A DNA stretch of 64,000 nt, from the NCBI GenBank assembly GCA_963977525.1, contig CAXBPC010000012.1, forward strand, positions 1 through 64,000, written 5' to 3'. This document shows, piece after piece, positions 36,558 through 45,738 of the stretch. Below the pieces are notes generated by a model. The model was not told the origin of the DNA and made no database searches. It saw only the letters and a program-made list of their open reading frames with translations. The translations under genes and the position numbers were made by a program. This DNA is from Ancylomarina sp963977525 (GTDB taxonomy: Bacteria > Bacteroidota > Bacteroidia > Bacteroidales > Marinifilaceae). Each line of letters starts with the position of its first letter. Position 1 is the first letter of the stretch.

Positions 36558-36734
36558 ATTGCTTGAAATAAATTGTACAAAAGAGTTATTACGCGTTTAC
36601 TTCATAATAATTTAATACTATTGGGTTTGGATTAAAACCCTTGCAAATACAACAGAAAGGTTGTTGGTAAAAAAAAATCGCATGGGGTATGATAATTACA
36701 GATCGGATTGTAAAACTTTAATAAATTATTTTTT

Positions 36735-37631
36735 ATGAAAGGAATTATATTAGCTGGAGGAGCTGGTTCTCGTTTGTACCCAATAACACAAGGTGTATCA
36801 AAACAGTTATTACCAATATATGATAAACCTATGATTTATTATCCTTTGTCCGTATTAATGCTGGCAGGTATTCGTGAGATATTGATAATTACAACGGAAG
36901 AAGATCAATCAGCTTTTATACGACTTTTAGGTGATGGGTCACAATGGGGAATTTCTCTTTCATACAAAGTGCAGTTCACACCAGATGGTATTGCTAAGGC
37001 TTTTCTTATTGGGAAAGAGTTTATTGGTGAAGATGATGTTTGTTTAGTTCTTGGAGACAATATTTTTTATGGTGATGGATTAACTCCCTTGTTGAAAGAT
37101 GCTTTAATTACAGTTTCTTTTGAAAAGAAAGCTTGTTTATTGGGCTACTATGTGAGTGATCCAGAACGTTATGGTGTAGCAGAATTTAATAAGGATGGGG
37201 AAGTTGTTAGTATCGAAGAAAAGCCAGAACATCCTAAGTCAAACTATGCAGTAGTAGGACTATACCTTTATCCCAATGATGTAATTCAAAAAGCTGAAAA
37301 TATAAAACCTTCTCATAGGGGCGAATTGGAGATTACATGTTTAAATCAGGTTTACCTTAAAGAGAAAAGATTGAAACTTAATAGAATGGGACGTGGATTT
37401 GCTTGGCTAGATACAGGAACTCACGAATCATTACTTGAAGCAGGTAGTTTTATTCAAACGATAGAAGCTCGACAAGGTCTTAAAGTGGCATGTTTAGAAG
37501 AGATTGCTTATAAGAAACATTGGATAACTGTAGAGACGTTGAATGAAGCAATTGCTCGTTACGGTAGTAATGTTTACGGGAATTATTTAAAACAGATTGA
37601 GAAGGATATTAGTTATAATTATTTACTCTAA
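36735..37631 (+). CDS. rfbA: Glucose-1-phosphate thymidylyltransferase
   Basis: Makes dTDP-glucose from glucose-1-phosphate and dTTP. The 298-residue protein has the nucleotide loop GGAGSRLYPIT, LVLGDNIFYGDG and IEEKPEHPKSNYAVVGLY. Length is normal. No rfbB, rfbC or rfbD is adjacent, so dTDP-glucose is probably dehydrated by an enzyme encoded elsewhere and used by the aminotransferase downstream. It starts 177 bp after the dehydrogenase gene. Confidence 0.95.
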   Translation: MKGIILAGGAGSRLYPITQGVSKQLLPIYDKPMIYYPLSVLMLAGIREILIITTEEDQSAFIRLLGDGSQWGISLSYKVQFTPDGIAKAFLIGKEFIGEDDVCLVLGDNIFYGDGLTPLLKDALITVSFEKKACLLGYYVSDPERYGVAEFNKDGEVVSIEEKPEHPKSNYAVVGLYLYPNDVIQKAENIKPSHRGELEITCLNQVYLKEKRLKLNRMGRGFAWLDTGTHESLLEAGSFIQTIEARQGLKVACLEEIAYKKHWITVETLNEAIARYGSNVYGNYLKQIEKDISYNYLL

Positions 37632-37774
37632 ATTAAAACTATAACAGTAAGAAATTATTATATGATTTTTTAAAGTATTAATGTTTTGTATTTGAGGTTT
37701 AGGTTAATTTCCATTATAAACCAATAGGCATAATGTGAATCTAGCTTAAGTAAAAAATAACTATAGTAATTTAA

Positions 37775-39274
37775 ATGAGTTCAGACGCAAGGAAATTTTT
37801 AAAAGGAGTAACATCTGGTTACCTTGTTATGATCATTAGTTTACTGGTGAATCTATGGCTTATTCCATTTGTTTTAAAATTTCTAACTAGACCTGAATAT
37901 GGGATTTTTGCAATAGCTACTGATTTATTGGCTTGGCTTTCTTTAGCAAATTTAGGAATTAGTGCTGCATTTAATTCAAAAGGCGCTCATTTGCTTGGCT
38001 CTAAGGATGTTAAAGAGCTTAATATTGTTGCGAGTACCACTTTCTTTACTCAATTGGTAAGTGCAATTGTAATAATACTAGCAGGTGTGTTTGTTACAAT
38101 TAATCCTGAATTACTATTTGGTAGTGATGTAAATGCAGATAATATAGAATTGGTTGTTGTTTTACTTGTAAGTGGTTATACTCTAAGTTTTATTTTTCAA
38201 CCAATGAATTCAATGCTAATTGCTAGCAAACAAATTCATATTGATAATTATCTCAAGTTTGGTTTGTTGATTATTAAAACAAGCCTGACTGTAATTCTAT
38301 TGATGAATGGCTTTAAGCTCCTATCACTTGCAATTAGTAGTTTTGTAGCAACTATTATCATTACAATAGTAACTTGGATTAGAGTTAAGAAATCTTTGCC
38401 ATATGTTAAGATAAGTTTGAACTTATGGAAATATAATCGTTTTACATTTTTATTGAAAAAAGGAGTTTGGTTTAGTCTTGGAGGAATAGCTGGAATTCTA
38501 ATTTTAAGAATGGATTCTTTTCTAATAGGTAAATATATTTCTTTATCTACTGTAGCGAGTTACGTAATAACAATAAAACTGTATCAAATAGCAGATACCT
38601 TTCATCAACAATTTTTTAACACAACTCGACCATTTTTTGCTCAGATGTTTGGAAGGAAGGATATGAAATCTCTTTCAAAGATGTATAATATTACCTTCTA
38701 TTCGTCATTTGCAGCAGCTTTTGGAATAGGTATTTGTATTTATTTATTAAATAGATGGTTTGTTTATTTATGGGTTGGTTCAGATTTTTATCTTGGTGAT
38801 ACTATAAATATGTTGTTGTGTCTTAATTTCATACTACAGGCATCTGTACTTCCTAATAGAATTATTCTTGCAACAACATTTTTCAAAATTGCTTCACATA
38901 ATATAATACGATTTTTGGAAGGGGTAGTAAAATTATTGGCGAGTATCGCCTTATTATACTATTGGGGAATCGAAGGGGTAATACTTGCCGGGTTAATAAG
39001 CTCACTTATTTTCTCGAATATTGTTTTAAATATTTTTACGGGGCAATTTTTTAAAGAAATAGCTTGGAATAAATTGACATTAATTCTATTTATTTCTATT
39101 ATACCACTCATAATTATTTTTGTGACTAATAATCAGCTTAGGCTTGTCTTGTTTACCTTTTTAATAGCAAGCGTATTCGTATTTGTTTGGAGAAAAATAA
39201 GAAAGCAAAACATAAATTATTCATCTGTAGATTTGAACTTTGTAGGCCTTATAAAAAATATTTTACTTAAATGA
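37775..39274 (+). CDS. wzx: Wzx-type polysaccharide flippase (first of two)
   Basis: Predicted to move lipid-linked repeat units across the inner membrane. The 499-residue protein has about 12-14 membrane helices and the usual MOP-superfamily start (KGVTSGYLVMIISLLVNLWLIPFVLKFL, shown by hydrophobic segments from residue 10). It lies 29 bp before a second flippase-like gene. The two are only distantly similar, so this is not a recent duplication. Confidence 0.85.
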   Translation: MSSDARKFLKGVTSGYLVMIISLLVNLWLIPFVLKFLTRPEYGIFAIATDLLAWLSLANLGISAAFNSKGAHLLGSKDVKELNIVASTTFFTQLVSAIVIILAGVFVTINPELLFGSDVNADNIELVVVLLVSGYTLSFIFQPMNSMLIASKQIHIDNYLKFGLLIIKTSLTVILLMNGFKLLSLAISSFVATIIITIVTWIRVKKSLPYVKISLNLWKYNRFTFLLKKGVWFSLGGIAGILILRMDSFLIGKYISLSTVASYVITIKLYQIADTFHQQFFNTTRPFFAQMFGRKDMKSLSKMYNITFYSSFAAAFGIGICIYLLNRWFVYLWVGSDFYLGDTINMLLCLNFILQASVLPNRIILATTFFKIASHNIIRFLEGVVKLLASIALLYYWGIEGVILAGLISSLIFSNIVLNIFTGQFFKEIAWNKLTLILFISIIPLIIIFVTNNQLRLVLFTFLIASVFVFVWRKIRKQNINYSSVDLNFVGLIKNILLK

Positions 39275-39303
39275 TTGTTGTTTTTCAATGGAATAGAAAG
39301 TAA

Positions 39304-40761
39304 ATGGGAAGTTTAAAAGACAAAACCTTAAATGGATTATTTTGGAGTTTCTTCGATAGTTTTGGAAAGCAATCAATATCTTTTGTTATTGGAATTATTC
39401 TAGCTAGATTATTAGATCCCTCAGTTTATGGAATATTAGGAATGATCGTAATTTTCATGGCTATTTCCAATGTTTTTATAAGTTCAGGATTCGGTACAGC
39501 TTTAATTAGAAAGACAGATTTAAATGACGCGGACTGTAATACCACTTTCATTTTTAATTTAGGAGTTGCTTTACTTTTTTATTGCTTGTTATTTTTCACA
39601 TCTCCTTTTATTGCTTCCTTTTTTGAAGAGCCTAGCCTGAAACTAATAATTCGAGTATTGGGAATAGGGCTTTTGATTAACGCAGCTTCTATTGTTCAGC
39701 ATTCGTTAATGACAAAGCGGATAGATTTTAAGACGCAAAGTAAAATATCAATAACGAGAACAGTCTGTAGTGGTACAGTTGGTATAATAATGGCCTATAG
39801 AGGCTTTGGAATATGGAGTCTTGTTGCTCAACAGTTAGTTGGTGGATTTTTAGGAACGACTTTATTGTGGTATTACAATACATGGAAACCAAAGTGGGAA
39901 TTTTCAGTACGAAGTTTTAAAGAACTATTTGGTTTTGGTTCTAAACTATTGGCTTCAGCACTTATTGATACGACTTTCAATAATCTGTATTATTTAGTAA
40001 TTGGGAAGTATTTTGCAGCAGCTCAGTTAGGTTATTACACACGTGCGCAAGGTTATTCGAATTTGTTTTCGAGTAATTTAACAGGAATAATAGAACGAGT
40101 TAGTTACCCTGTACTTTCATCTATTCAGGATAAGCCTGATGCTTTGGCAAAGGGATATAAAAAAATATTAAAATCATCAATATTAATTTCATTTGTTGCA
40201 ATGATGGGCTTGGCTGCGTGCTCCGAATCTCTTGTTGTTATTTTAATAGGAGAAAAATGGGCACCATGTATTCCTTATTTACAACTACTATGTTTTTCTC
40301 AAATGTTGTATCCTCTTCACGCAATTAACCTGAATATTTTAAAGGTAAAAGGGAGGTCAGATCTTTTCTTAAAATTAGAGATAATTAAAAAATGTATTTC
40401 TATACCAGTTATTATAATTGGAATTTACTTAGGTATAAAAGCGATGTTAATAGCGATGATCTTGAACGGATGCATTGCTTACATATTGAACAGTTATTAT
40501 ACCGCAAGACTAATTGAATATTCAACGATTCAACAACTAAAAGATATTACTCCTTCATTTTTAGTAGGTGCCGCAACTTGTTTGGTTATGTGGTCTGTTG
40601 AATTACTGATGCTTTCAGTCGTACAACAGTTTTTAGTTCAATTGCTAGTGGGAGGTCTTTTTTTGATATTAATTTTAGAAATCTTTAAGCTCAATGAATA
40701 CCTCGAGATTAAATCAATCTTTCATAAATACGTTAGAAAAGTCAGTTTTAAACGTACTTAG
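39304..40761 (+). CDS. Wzx-type polysaccharide flippase (second, PST family)
   Basis: A 485-residue membrane protein of the polysaccharide transporter (PST/WzxC-like) group, with TLNGLFWSFFDSFGKQS at the start and PSVYGILGM after the second helix, about 12 membrane helices. Two neighbouring flippases suggest either two polysaccharides or a split role. Its C-terminal region (LLMLSVVQQF to NEYLEIK) is mirrored by a remnant in the following spacer, showing past recombination here. Confidence 0.85.
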   Translation: MGSLKDKTLNGLFWSFFDSFGKQSISFVIGIILARLLDPSVYGILGMIVIFMAISNVFISSGFGTALIRKTDLNDADCNTTFIFNLGVALLFYCLLFFTSPFIASFFEEPSLKLIIRVLGIGLLINAASIVQHSLMTKRIDFKTQSKISITRTVCSGTVGIIMAYRGFGIWSLVAQQLVGGFLGTTLLWYYNTWKPKWEFSVRSFKELFGFGSKLLASALIDTTFNNLYYLVIGKYFAAAQLGYYTRAQGYSNLFSSNLTGIIERVSYPVLSSIQDKPDALAKGYKKILKSSILISFVAMMGLAACSESLVVILIGEKWAPCIPYLQLLCFSQMLYPLHAINLNILKVKGRSDLFLKLEIIKKCISIPVIIIGIYLGIKAMLIAMILNGCIAYILNSYYTARLIEYSTIQQLKDITPSFLVGAATCLVMWSVELLMLSVVQQFLVQLLVGGLFLILILEIFKLNEYLEIKSIFHKYVRKVSFKRT

Positions 40762-40807
40762 GAGTTAAACTACACTAGTAGTTAATAGCAAGTGACATCC
40801 TAATTAA

Positions 40808-40939
40808 TTTATTGGGGTTGTTGACTTAATTATTCTCTCAATTACGCAACAATTTATAGTTCTGTTGCTATTCGATGGTTTTATATTACTCATTTTACTT
40901 GAAATTCCTTCTTTCAATGAATACCTCGAAATTAAATAA
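40808..40939 (+). pseudogene. Remnant of a paralogous flippase C-terminus
   Basis: Frame-2 translation of this spacer (ending at TAA 40937-40939) matches the C-terminus of the preceding flippase almost collinearly: GVVDLIILSITQQF against WSVELLMLSVVQQF, and NEYLEIK is identical in both. DNA identity is clearest at CAATGAATACCTCGA. The copy lacks everything upstream (a stop lies at 40805), so it is a truncated paralogue, probably a scar of cassette exchange or deletion after duplication. Confidence 0.75.
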
Positions 40940-42095
40940 ATCATACGAACATAATGGTGAAGATTCGGTAATTAAAGGACTCGGAAAAAGAGTAATTAAT
41001 GTAACCTCACCTGTTCTTCCACCTTTAGAGGAATTTATTCCAATGCTGGAGGACATCTGGGAAAGTAAGTGGCTCACGAATAATGGAAAATACCACGGAG
41101 AATTTGAAGATGCATTGGCTAAATACCTAGGCGTTCCTTATATTTCGATATTTTCAAATGGTACTTTAGCACTGATAACAGCTTTACAGTGTTTTAAAAT
41201 AACAGGAGAAGTTATTACAACACCTTACAGTTTTGTTGCCTCTTCGCATGCTTTACATTGGAATGGTATAGCACCTGTTTTTGCTGATATAGACCCTGTG
41301 ACATTAAATCTAGATCCTCAAAAAATAGAGGCAGCTATTACGTCTAGAACTACAGCTATTATGCCTGTTCATGTGTATGGAAATCCATGTAATGTTCGGG
41401 CGATTCAAGATATTGCAGATACTTACGGTTTAAAAGTGATTTATGATGCAGCACATGCGTTTAGTGTTGATGTTGATGGACATTCAGTTTTGAATTATGG
41501 AGACGTGTCTATATTAAGTTTTCATGCTACAAAGGTTTTTAACACGATTGAAGGTGGAGCTATTATTTGTAGGGATGAAGCAACAAAAAAGCGTATCGAT
41601 TATTTGAAAAATTTCGGATTTGCTGGTGAAACAAAGGTAATTGGTCCTGGAATTAATGGAAAGATGAATGAGCTGCAGTCAGCTTATGGTTTACTGCAAT
41701 TAAAAAGAATAGATGACGCAATAAATAGTAGAAAACAAATTACTTATCTATACCGAGATTTACTAAAGGATGTAAAGGGGATCAGTTTTCTAAACGATAT
41801 GAAGGGAGTAAAACACAACTATTCCTATTTCCCAATATTTGTTGATGAAGAGGAATATGGTGAATCGCGAGATGGTTTATATGAAAAGTTAAAAACACAT
41901 AATATCTATGGACGTCGGTATTTTTACCCATTAATATCACAATTTCCAACTTATAGAGGCTTACCATCTGCATCAGCTAATAATTTGCAAGTAGCAGAAT
42001 TTAAAACTAAGCAAGTTATCTGTTTGCCAATTTCCCCAGATATTGAGGTTGATATTATAAAATACATCGTAAGTATTATTAAAAGAGAAATATGA
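40917..42095 (+). CDS. DegT/DnrJ/EryC1-family sugar aminotransferase
   Basis: PLP enzyme that adds an amino group to a keto-sugar nucleotide, here probably a dTDP-4-keto-6-deoxy sugar given rfbA in the locus. From ATG 40917 it has 392 residues; the conserved part begins at about residue 26 (VTSPVLPPLEEF) and has the PLP lysine in LSFHATKVFNTIEGGAI. The first 25 residues are not family-like; the start lies in the flippase remnant, read in another frame. An ATG-less original start may have been lost. It overlaps wbqC by 4 bp. Confidence 0.9.
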   Translation: MNTSKLNKSYEHNGEDSVIKGLGKRVINVTSPVLPPLEEFIPMLEDIWESKWLTNNGKYHGEFEDALAKYLGVPYISIFSNGTLALITALQCFKITGEVITTPYSFVASSHALHWNGIAPVFADIDPVTLNLDPQKIEAAITSRTTAIMPVHVYGNPCNVRAIQDIADTYGLKVIYDAAHAFSVDVDGHSVLNYGDVSILSFHATKVFNTIEGGAIICRDEATKKRIDYLKNFGFAGETKVIGPGINGKMNELQSAYGLLQLKRIDDAINSRKQITYLYRDLLKDVKGISFLNDMKGVKHNYSYFPIFVDEEEYGESRDGLYEKLKTHNIYGRRYFYPLISQFPTYRGLPSASANNLQVAEFKTKQVICLPISPDIEVDIIKYIVSIIKREI

Positions 42096-42787
42096 AATTA
42101 GCAATAATGCAACCCTATTTCTTCCCTTATCTAGGCTATATGCAATTGGTTAATTTAGTTGATAAGTTTGTGTTTTATGACGATGTGAATTTTATAAAGC
42201 GAGGCTGGATTGCAAGGAATAGAATAATCTCAAATACAGATTCTTATCTATATTTTGGAGTAGATTTGAATCACGCAAGTCAAAATAAACTGATAAACGA
42301 AATTTCAATAAGTGGTAATTCAATAAAGAAATTGAGAACCATTAAGCATATTTATTCGAAAGCACCATTTTTCGATGATGTTTATCCTTTAATTGAAGCA
42401 TGTTTTATGAATCCCACTTCTACTATATCAGAAATGGCAGCAAATTCAGTTCTTCTGGTCTCGGATTATTTAGGTATTAAAACTGTTTTTGAATTTAGTT
42501 CAAAGAGTTATGCTGATTCTAAAAACCTATGTAAAGCTGAACGACTCATATCGATTTGCCAAAAAGAAAAAGCTTCGACCTACATAAACTCTATTGGTGG
42601 TGTTGAATTGTATTCCAAAGACTATTTTAAGCAGTTTGGGATAAACCTACAATTTCTTGATGCCAACAAAGTGACTTATAATCAGTTTGATAATCCATTT
42701 GAAAGTAATCTTTCGATTATTGATGTATTGATGTTTAACTCGATAGATAGGGTCAAGGAGTATTTGAATTTTTTTGAACTGAAATAG
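42092..42787 (+). CDS. WbqC family protein
   Basis: A 231-residue protein of the WbqC family, often found beside sugar aminotransferases in O-antigen loci and suspected to act in amino-sugar acylation. The family start MKLAIMQPYFFPYLGYMQL and FVFYDDVNFIKRGWIARNRI are clear. Biochemical role remains uncertain. It overlaps the aminotransferase gene by 4 bp (ATGA), implying translational coupling and a joint pathway with the GNAT protein downstream. Confidence 0.9.
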   Translation: MKLAIMQPYFFPYLGYMQLVNLVDKFVFYDDVNFIKRGWIARNRIISNTDSYLYFGVDLNHASQNKLINEISISGNSIKKLRTIKHIYSKAPFFDDVYPLIEACFMNPTSTISEMAANSVLLVSDYLGIKTVFEFSSKSYADSKNLCKAERLISICQKEKASTYINSIGGVELYSKDYFKQFGINLQFLDANKVTYNQFDNPFESNLSIIDVLMFNSIDRVKEYLNFFELK

Positions 42788-42908
42788 GAGTATCAATACT
42801 TAAAGTAAAGTGCAATTGTTTGTGATTGGCAATTGAGTCTAAATCAAACAAAGCTTAGGAGTTTCTTGTGAATCGAACTGAAATATTTCATTGTAAATTA
42901 ATAATCAT

Positions 42909-43448
42909 ATGAACATCTTTTTTAGAGCATTCGAATTAGAAGATGCAGAATTTATTAATGCATTGAGAGATGATGAGATCATGGAGAGCAAAATTGGTGG
43001 TAACAAACGTTTTGTATCTCTGGCTCGAGAACGTAAATGGGTGGAAGATATTATTTATGGGGACTATAAGGAGCAAATTTATTTTGCTATTTGCGAAAAT
43101 GGGAGTAAAGATATTATAGGCTATTCTTCAATTTCTGATATAGATCACTTTAATAAATCTTGCTCTTTAAGTGGGATTAAACTTGAACCTGAGTTTTCAA
43201 AAAAAGGTTATGGTATTCAAGTTATAATCTTAATGTTAAGGTATGCGTTTGAAGAGTTAGGAATGGAAAGATGTACATCTATATGTCTAGAAAATCATGT
43301 TGTAATGTCAAAAGTATTAGAGCGAGTTGGTTTTCATACCGAAGGATTACTAAGACATTCGTTATTTAAGAATGGATCTTATCAGAATCAATATTTATTT
43401 AGCATTATAAAAGCTGATTATGTTGAAAGAAAAATAAAATTTCAATAG
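42909..43448 (+). CDS. GNAT-family N-acetyltransferase
   Basis: A 179-residue GNAT enzyme (RimJ/RimL-like) with the acyl-CoA loop LEPEFSKKGYGIQVIILMLRYAFEELG region and RCTSICLENHVVMSKVLERVGF. It follows aminotransferase and WbqC genes and most likely acetylates the amino group of the sugar they make (for example a dTDP-amino-6-deoxyhexose). Donor and acceptor are inferred from context. Confidence 0.85.
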   Translation: MNIFFRAFELEDAEFINALRDDEIMESKIGGNKRFVSLARERKWVEDIIYGDYKEQIYFAICENGSKDIIGYSSISDIDHFNKSCSLSGIKLEPEFSKKGYGIQVIILMLRYAFEELGMERCTSICLENHVVMSKVLERVGFHTEGLLRHSLFKNGSYQNQYLFSIIKADYVERKIKFQ

Positions 43449-43467
43449 AGCCAATTATTATATTGAC

Positions 43468-44454
43468 ATGACTAAACCTCTTGTGAGCATTAATTGTATT
43501 ACGTATAATCATGAGAATTATATTGCTAAGACCATAGAAGGCTTTCTAATTCAAAAAACAACTTTCCCTATAGAAATTGTTATCTGTGAGGATGCTTCTA
43601 CAGATAATACGGCGAAGATTATACAAGAATATGTAGATAAATATCCTGACTTGATTATTCCTTTATTTCAAGAAACAAATCAATATTCAAAGGGTAAGAA
43701 CCCTGGGTTTGAAATTGCAATGCCCAAGTGTCGGGGGAAATATATAGCTCATTGCGAAGGTGATGATTATTGGACTGATCCCTATAAGCTACAGAAGCAA
43801 GTTGATTTTATGGAATCTAATACTGAATATTCATTTATTTTTCATGATTGTGAAATCTTTGATCAGAAGACAGGAGAAAAGAACTTACGTGTTGGAAATC
43901 GTCAAATTGATGAGGTCGTAAACCTAGAATCTATTATTCTAGAAAACAATGTGCCGACAGCTTCAATAATGCATCGAAATATTTTGGATTTTAGATTGTT
44001 ACCTCAATGGTATTTGACTATCAGTAAAGGAGATTATGCTTTAGTTATTCTTTTATCCGAACGTGGATTAGGAAAATATTTACCTGATGTGATGTCAGTT
44101 TATAGAGTTCATAGTGGAGGCGTATGGTCGGGTACTAATATTGCTTATCGTAACAATGAAGATATTAAGTTTTTTAATTTTTTGTATGAACAATTTTCTG
44201 ATCAAGAAGTGAGAGAAGCTATAAAAAGGAGACTGAACCATTGTTTGTTAGAAAAGGCATTTGTTAAAATAAAACGGGGGGAATTGTTAAGTGGTTTTTG
44301 TTTATACCTTCTGAATGTAAATTCAAACAAAGAGAAGAAAAACCAAAATGGAATAAAAAAAATTCTCGGAGCTTTTAAGATAGGTATACGGCACCTTTTT
44401 CGTAAACCCTTATCTTACGTGAAATTAGAGGCTGATAATTCTTCTGTATTATAA
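43468..44454 (+). CDS. Glycosyltransferase family 2
   Basis: A 328-residue GT-A fold enzyme: VSINCITYNHENYIAKTIEG at the N-terminus, EDASTDNTAKIIQEY, and the metal-binding CEGDDYWTDPYKLQKQVDF (DxD-like GDD). It adds one sugar to the lipid-linked repeat unit at the cytoplasmic face of the membrane. Donor unknown. Confidence 0.88.
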   Translation: MTKPLVSINCITYNHENYIAKTIEGFLIQKTTFPIEIVICEDASTDNTAKIIQEYVDKYPDLIIPLFQETNQYSKGKNPGFEIAMPKCRGKYIAHCEGDDYWTDPYKLQKQVDFMESNTEYSFIFHDCEIFDQKTGEKNLRVGNRQIDEVVNLESIILENNVPTASIMHRNILDFRLLPQWYLTISKGDYALVILLSERGLGKYLPDVMSVYRVHSGGVWSGTNIAYRNNEDIKFFNFLYEQFSDQEVREAIKRRLNHCLLEKAFVKIKRGELLSGFCLYLLNVNSNKEKKNQNGIKKILGAFKIGIRHLFRKPLSYVKLEADNSSVL

Positions 44455-44514
44455 TGAACTAGGATTCTTATTAGTTCATTGATTTATCAATTATCATAAC
44501 TTAGTTTGATTAAA

Positions 44515-45738
44515 ATGAATAAAATTTTTGTTATTGGACCTTCCAAATACATCAGGAGACATTTTAAATCTGTAGAAAACTCCTTAGGAGCAAACTTCGT
44601 TTATTTCGAGAATTATCAGCCGAATAAGATAATTGAAGCGAAGCCTGATTTGGTAATTGTCCCAGATGAACATTGGTGTGAATTGGGCAATATAGTTGCT
44701 ACATGTAAAGCTCATGGTATTCTTACTTTACAATTGATGGATGGTATTTTAGAGTGGAGAAGAACCTGGGATTACGGAGCAAATGGGCATCGAGTAAATG
44801 GAATTTTGAATCCTTTGAATCAGCCAGCCTTTGCAGATAAAATTGCATGTTTAGGGTATAAAGATTTTAGAATACTAGAAAGTTGGGGGAATCATGGCAA
44901 ATGTGAGATTGTTGGCATGCCACGTTTGAAAAATATTCAAGGTCTTAGAGCTGATTTTTCTCATCTGGATAAAAAGAAAGGTAAGATTTTGGTTTGTACT
45001 GCAAAAACGCCTGCCTTTACAAAAGAGCAAGAAAGAATAACAATTGAATCATTAAAAGATTTAAGAGATTTTTTCAAAGAAAGAGATGATGTTGAAGTTG
45101 TTTGGCGCTTGTCAGGAGATTTATCTGAAACATTGAATATTAAAAACACATTAACCGATCTGAATGGCTTGGAAATTCATAGGATAATTCAAGAGGTGGA
45201 TTCAGTAATTACAACACCATCAACAACTTTATTAGAGTCAATGGTACTAAAAACACCAGTAGCATTACTTGATTACCACAATGTGCCTCACTATTTCGAA
45301 TCTGCTTGGATTATATCTTCACAAAATCAAATCCCAAATGTTTTTGAGGAATTAATGAATCCTCCAGTTGTGAAATTGGATTATCAGGAATTTTTATTGA
45401 ATGATCAGTTATTTCATCATGAGGATGCAACAAAAAGACTTCTGGATCTGATTGGAAGTATGATGAACTATAAAAATGAACTAGAGAATCTACCTACAGG
45501 ACTTTTAGACAATAGTTATACACCAACTTATCAAATATCATCAGATATTGGTACTTACTACCCCGAATTATCTTGGTTAGAAAAATTGGAAAAGAGGGAA
45601 CTAGAATTAAAATTATCCGCTGCAGAAGGTGCCATAGGTGTGTTAGAAAACAAAGTGAGCAATTTAGAGAGACGTTTAAACTCCATACCATTTTATACTT
45701 TCCTGAAAAAACTAAAACATAGCGTTCCATTTTTATGA
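44515..45738 (+). CDS. Probable GT-B-fold surface-glycan transferase with C-terminal coiled coil
   Basis: A 407-residue protein from ATG 44515 (a TTG lies 9 bp upstream). The fold looks GT-B, with a P-loop-like second half (ILVCTAKTPAFTKEQERI, ITTPSTTLLESMVLKTPVALL) like glycerophosphotransferase or surface-carbohydrate transferases. Residues 360-395 form a short coiled coil (LEKREL... VLENKVSNLERRLN). It overlaps the next gene by 4 bp. Family membership is uncertain; a polysaccharide-modifying transferase is the likeliest guess. Confidence 0.6.
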   Translation: MNKIFVIGPSKYIRRHFKSVENSLGANFVYFENYQPNKIIEAKPDLVIVPDEHWCELGNIVATCKAHGILTLQLMDGILEWRRTWDYGANGHRVNGILNPLNQPAFADKIACLGYKDFRILESWGNHGKCEIVGMPRLKNIQGLRADFSHLDKKKGKILVCTAKTPAFTKEQERITIESLKDLRDFFKERDDVEVVWRLSGDLSETLNIKNTLTDLNGLEIHRIIQEVDSVITTPSTTLLESMVLKTPVALLDYHNVPHYFESAWIISSQNQIPNVFEELMNPPVVKLDYQEFLLNDQLFHHEDATKRLLDLIGSMMNYKNELENLPTGLLDNSYTPTYQISSDIGTYYPELSWLEKLEKRELELKLSAAEGAIGVLENKVSNLERRLNSIPFYTFLKKLKHSVPFL

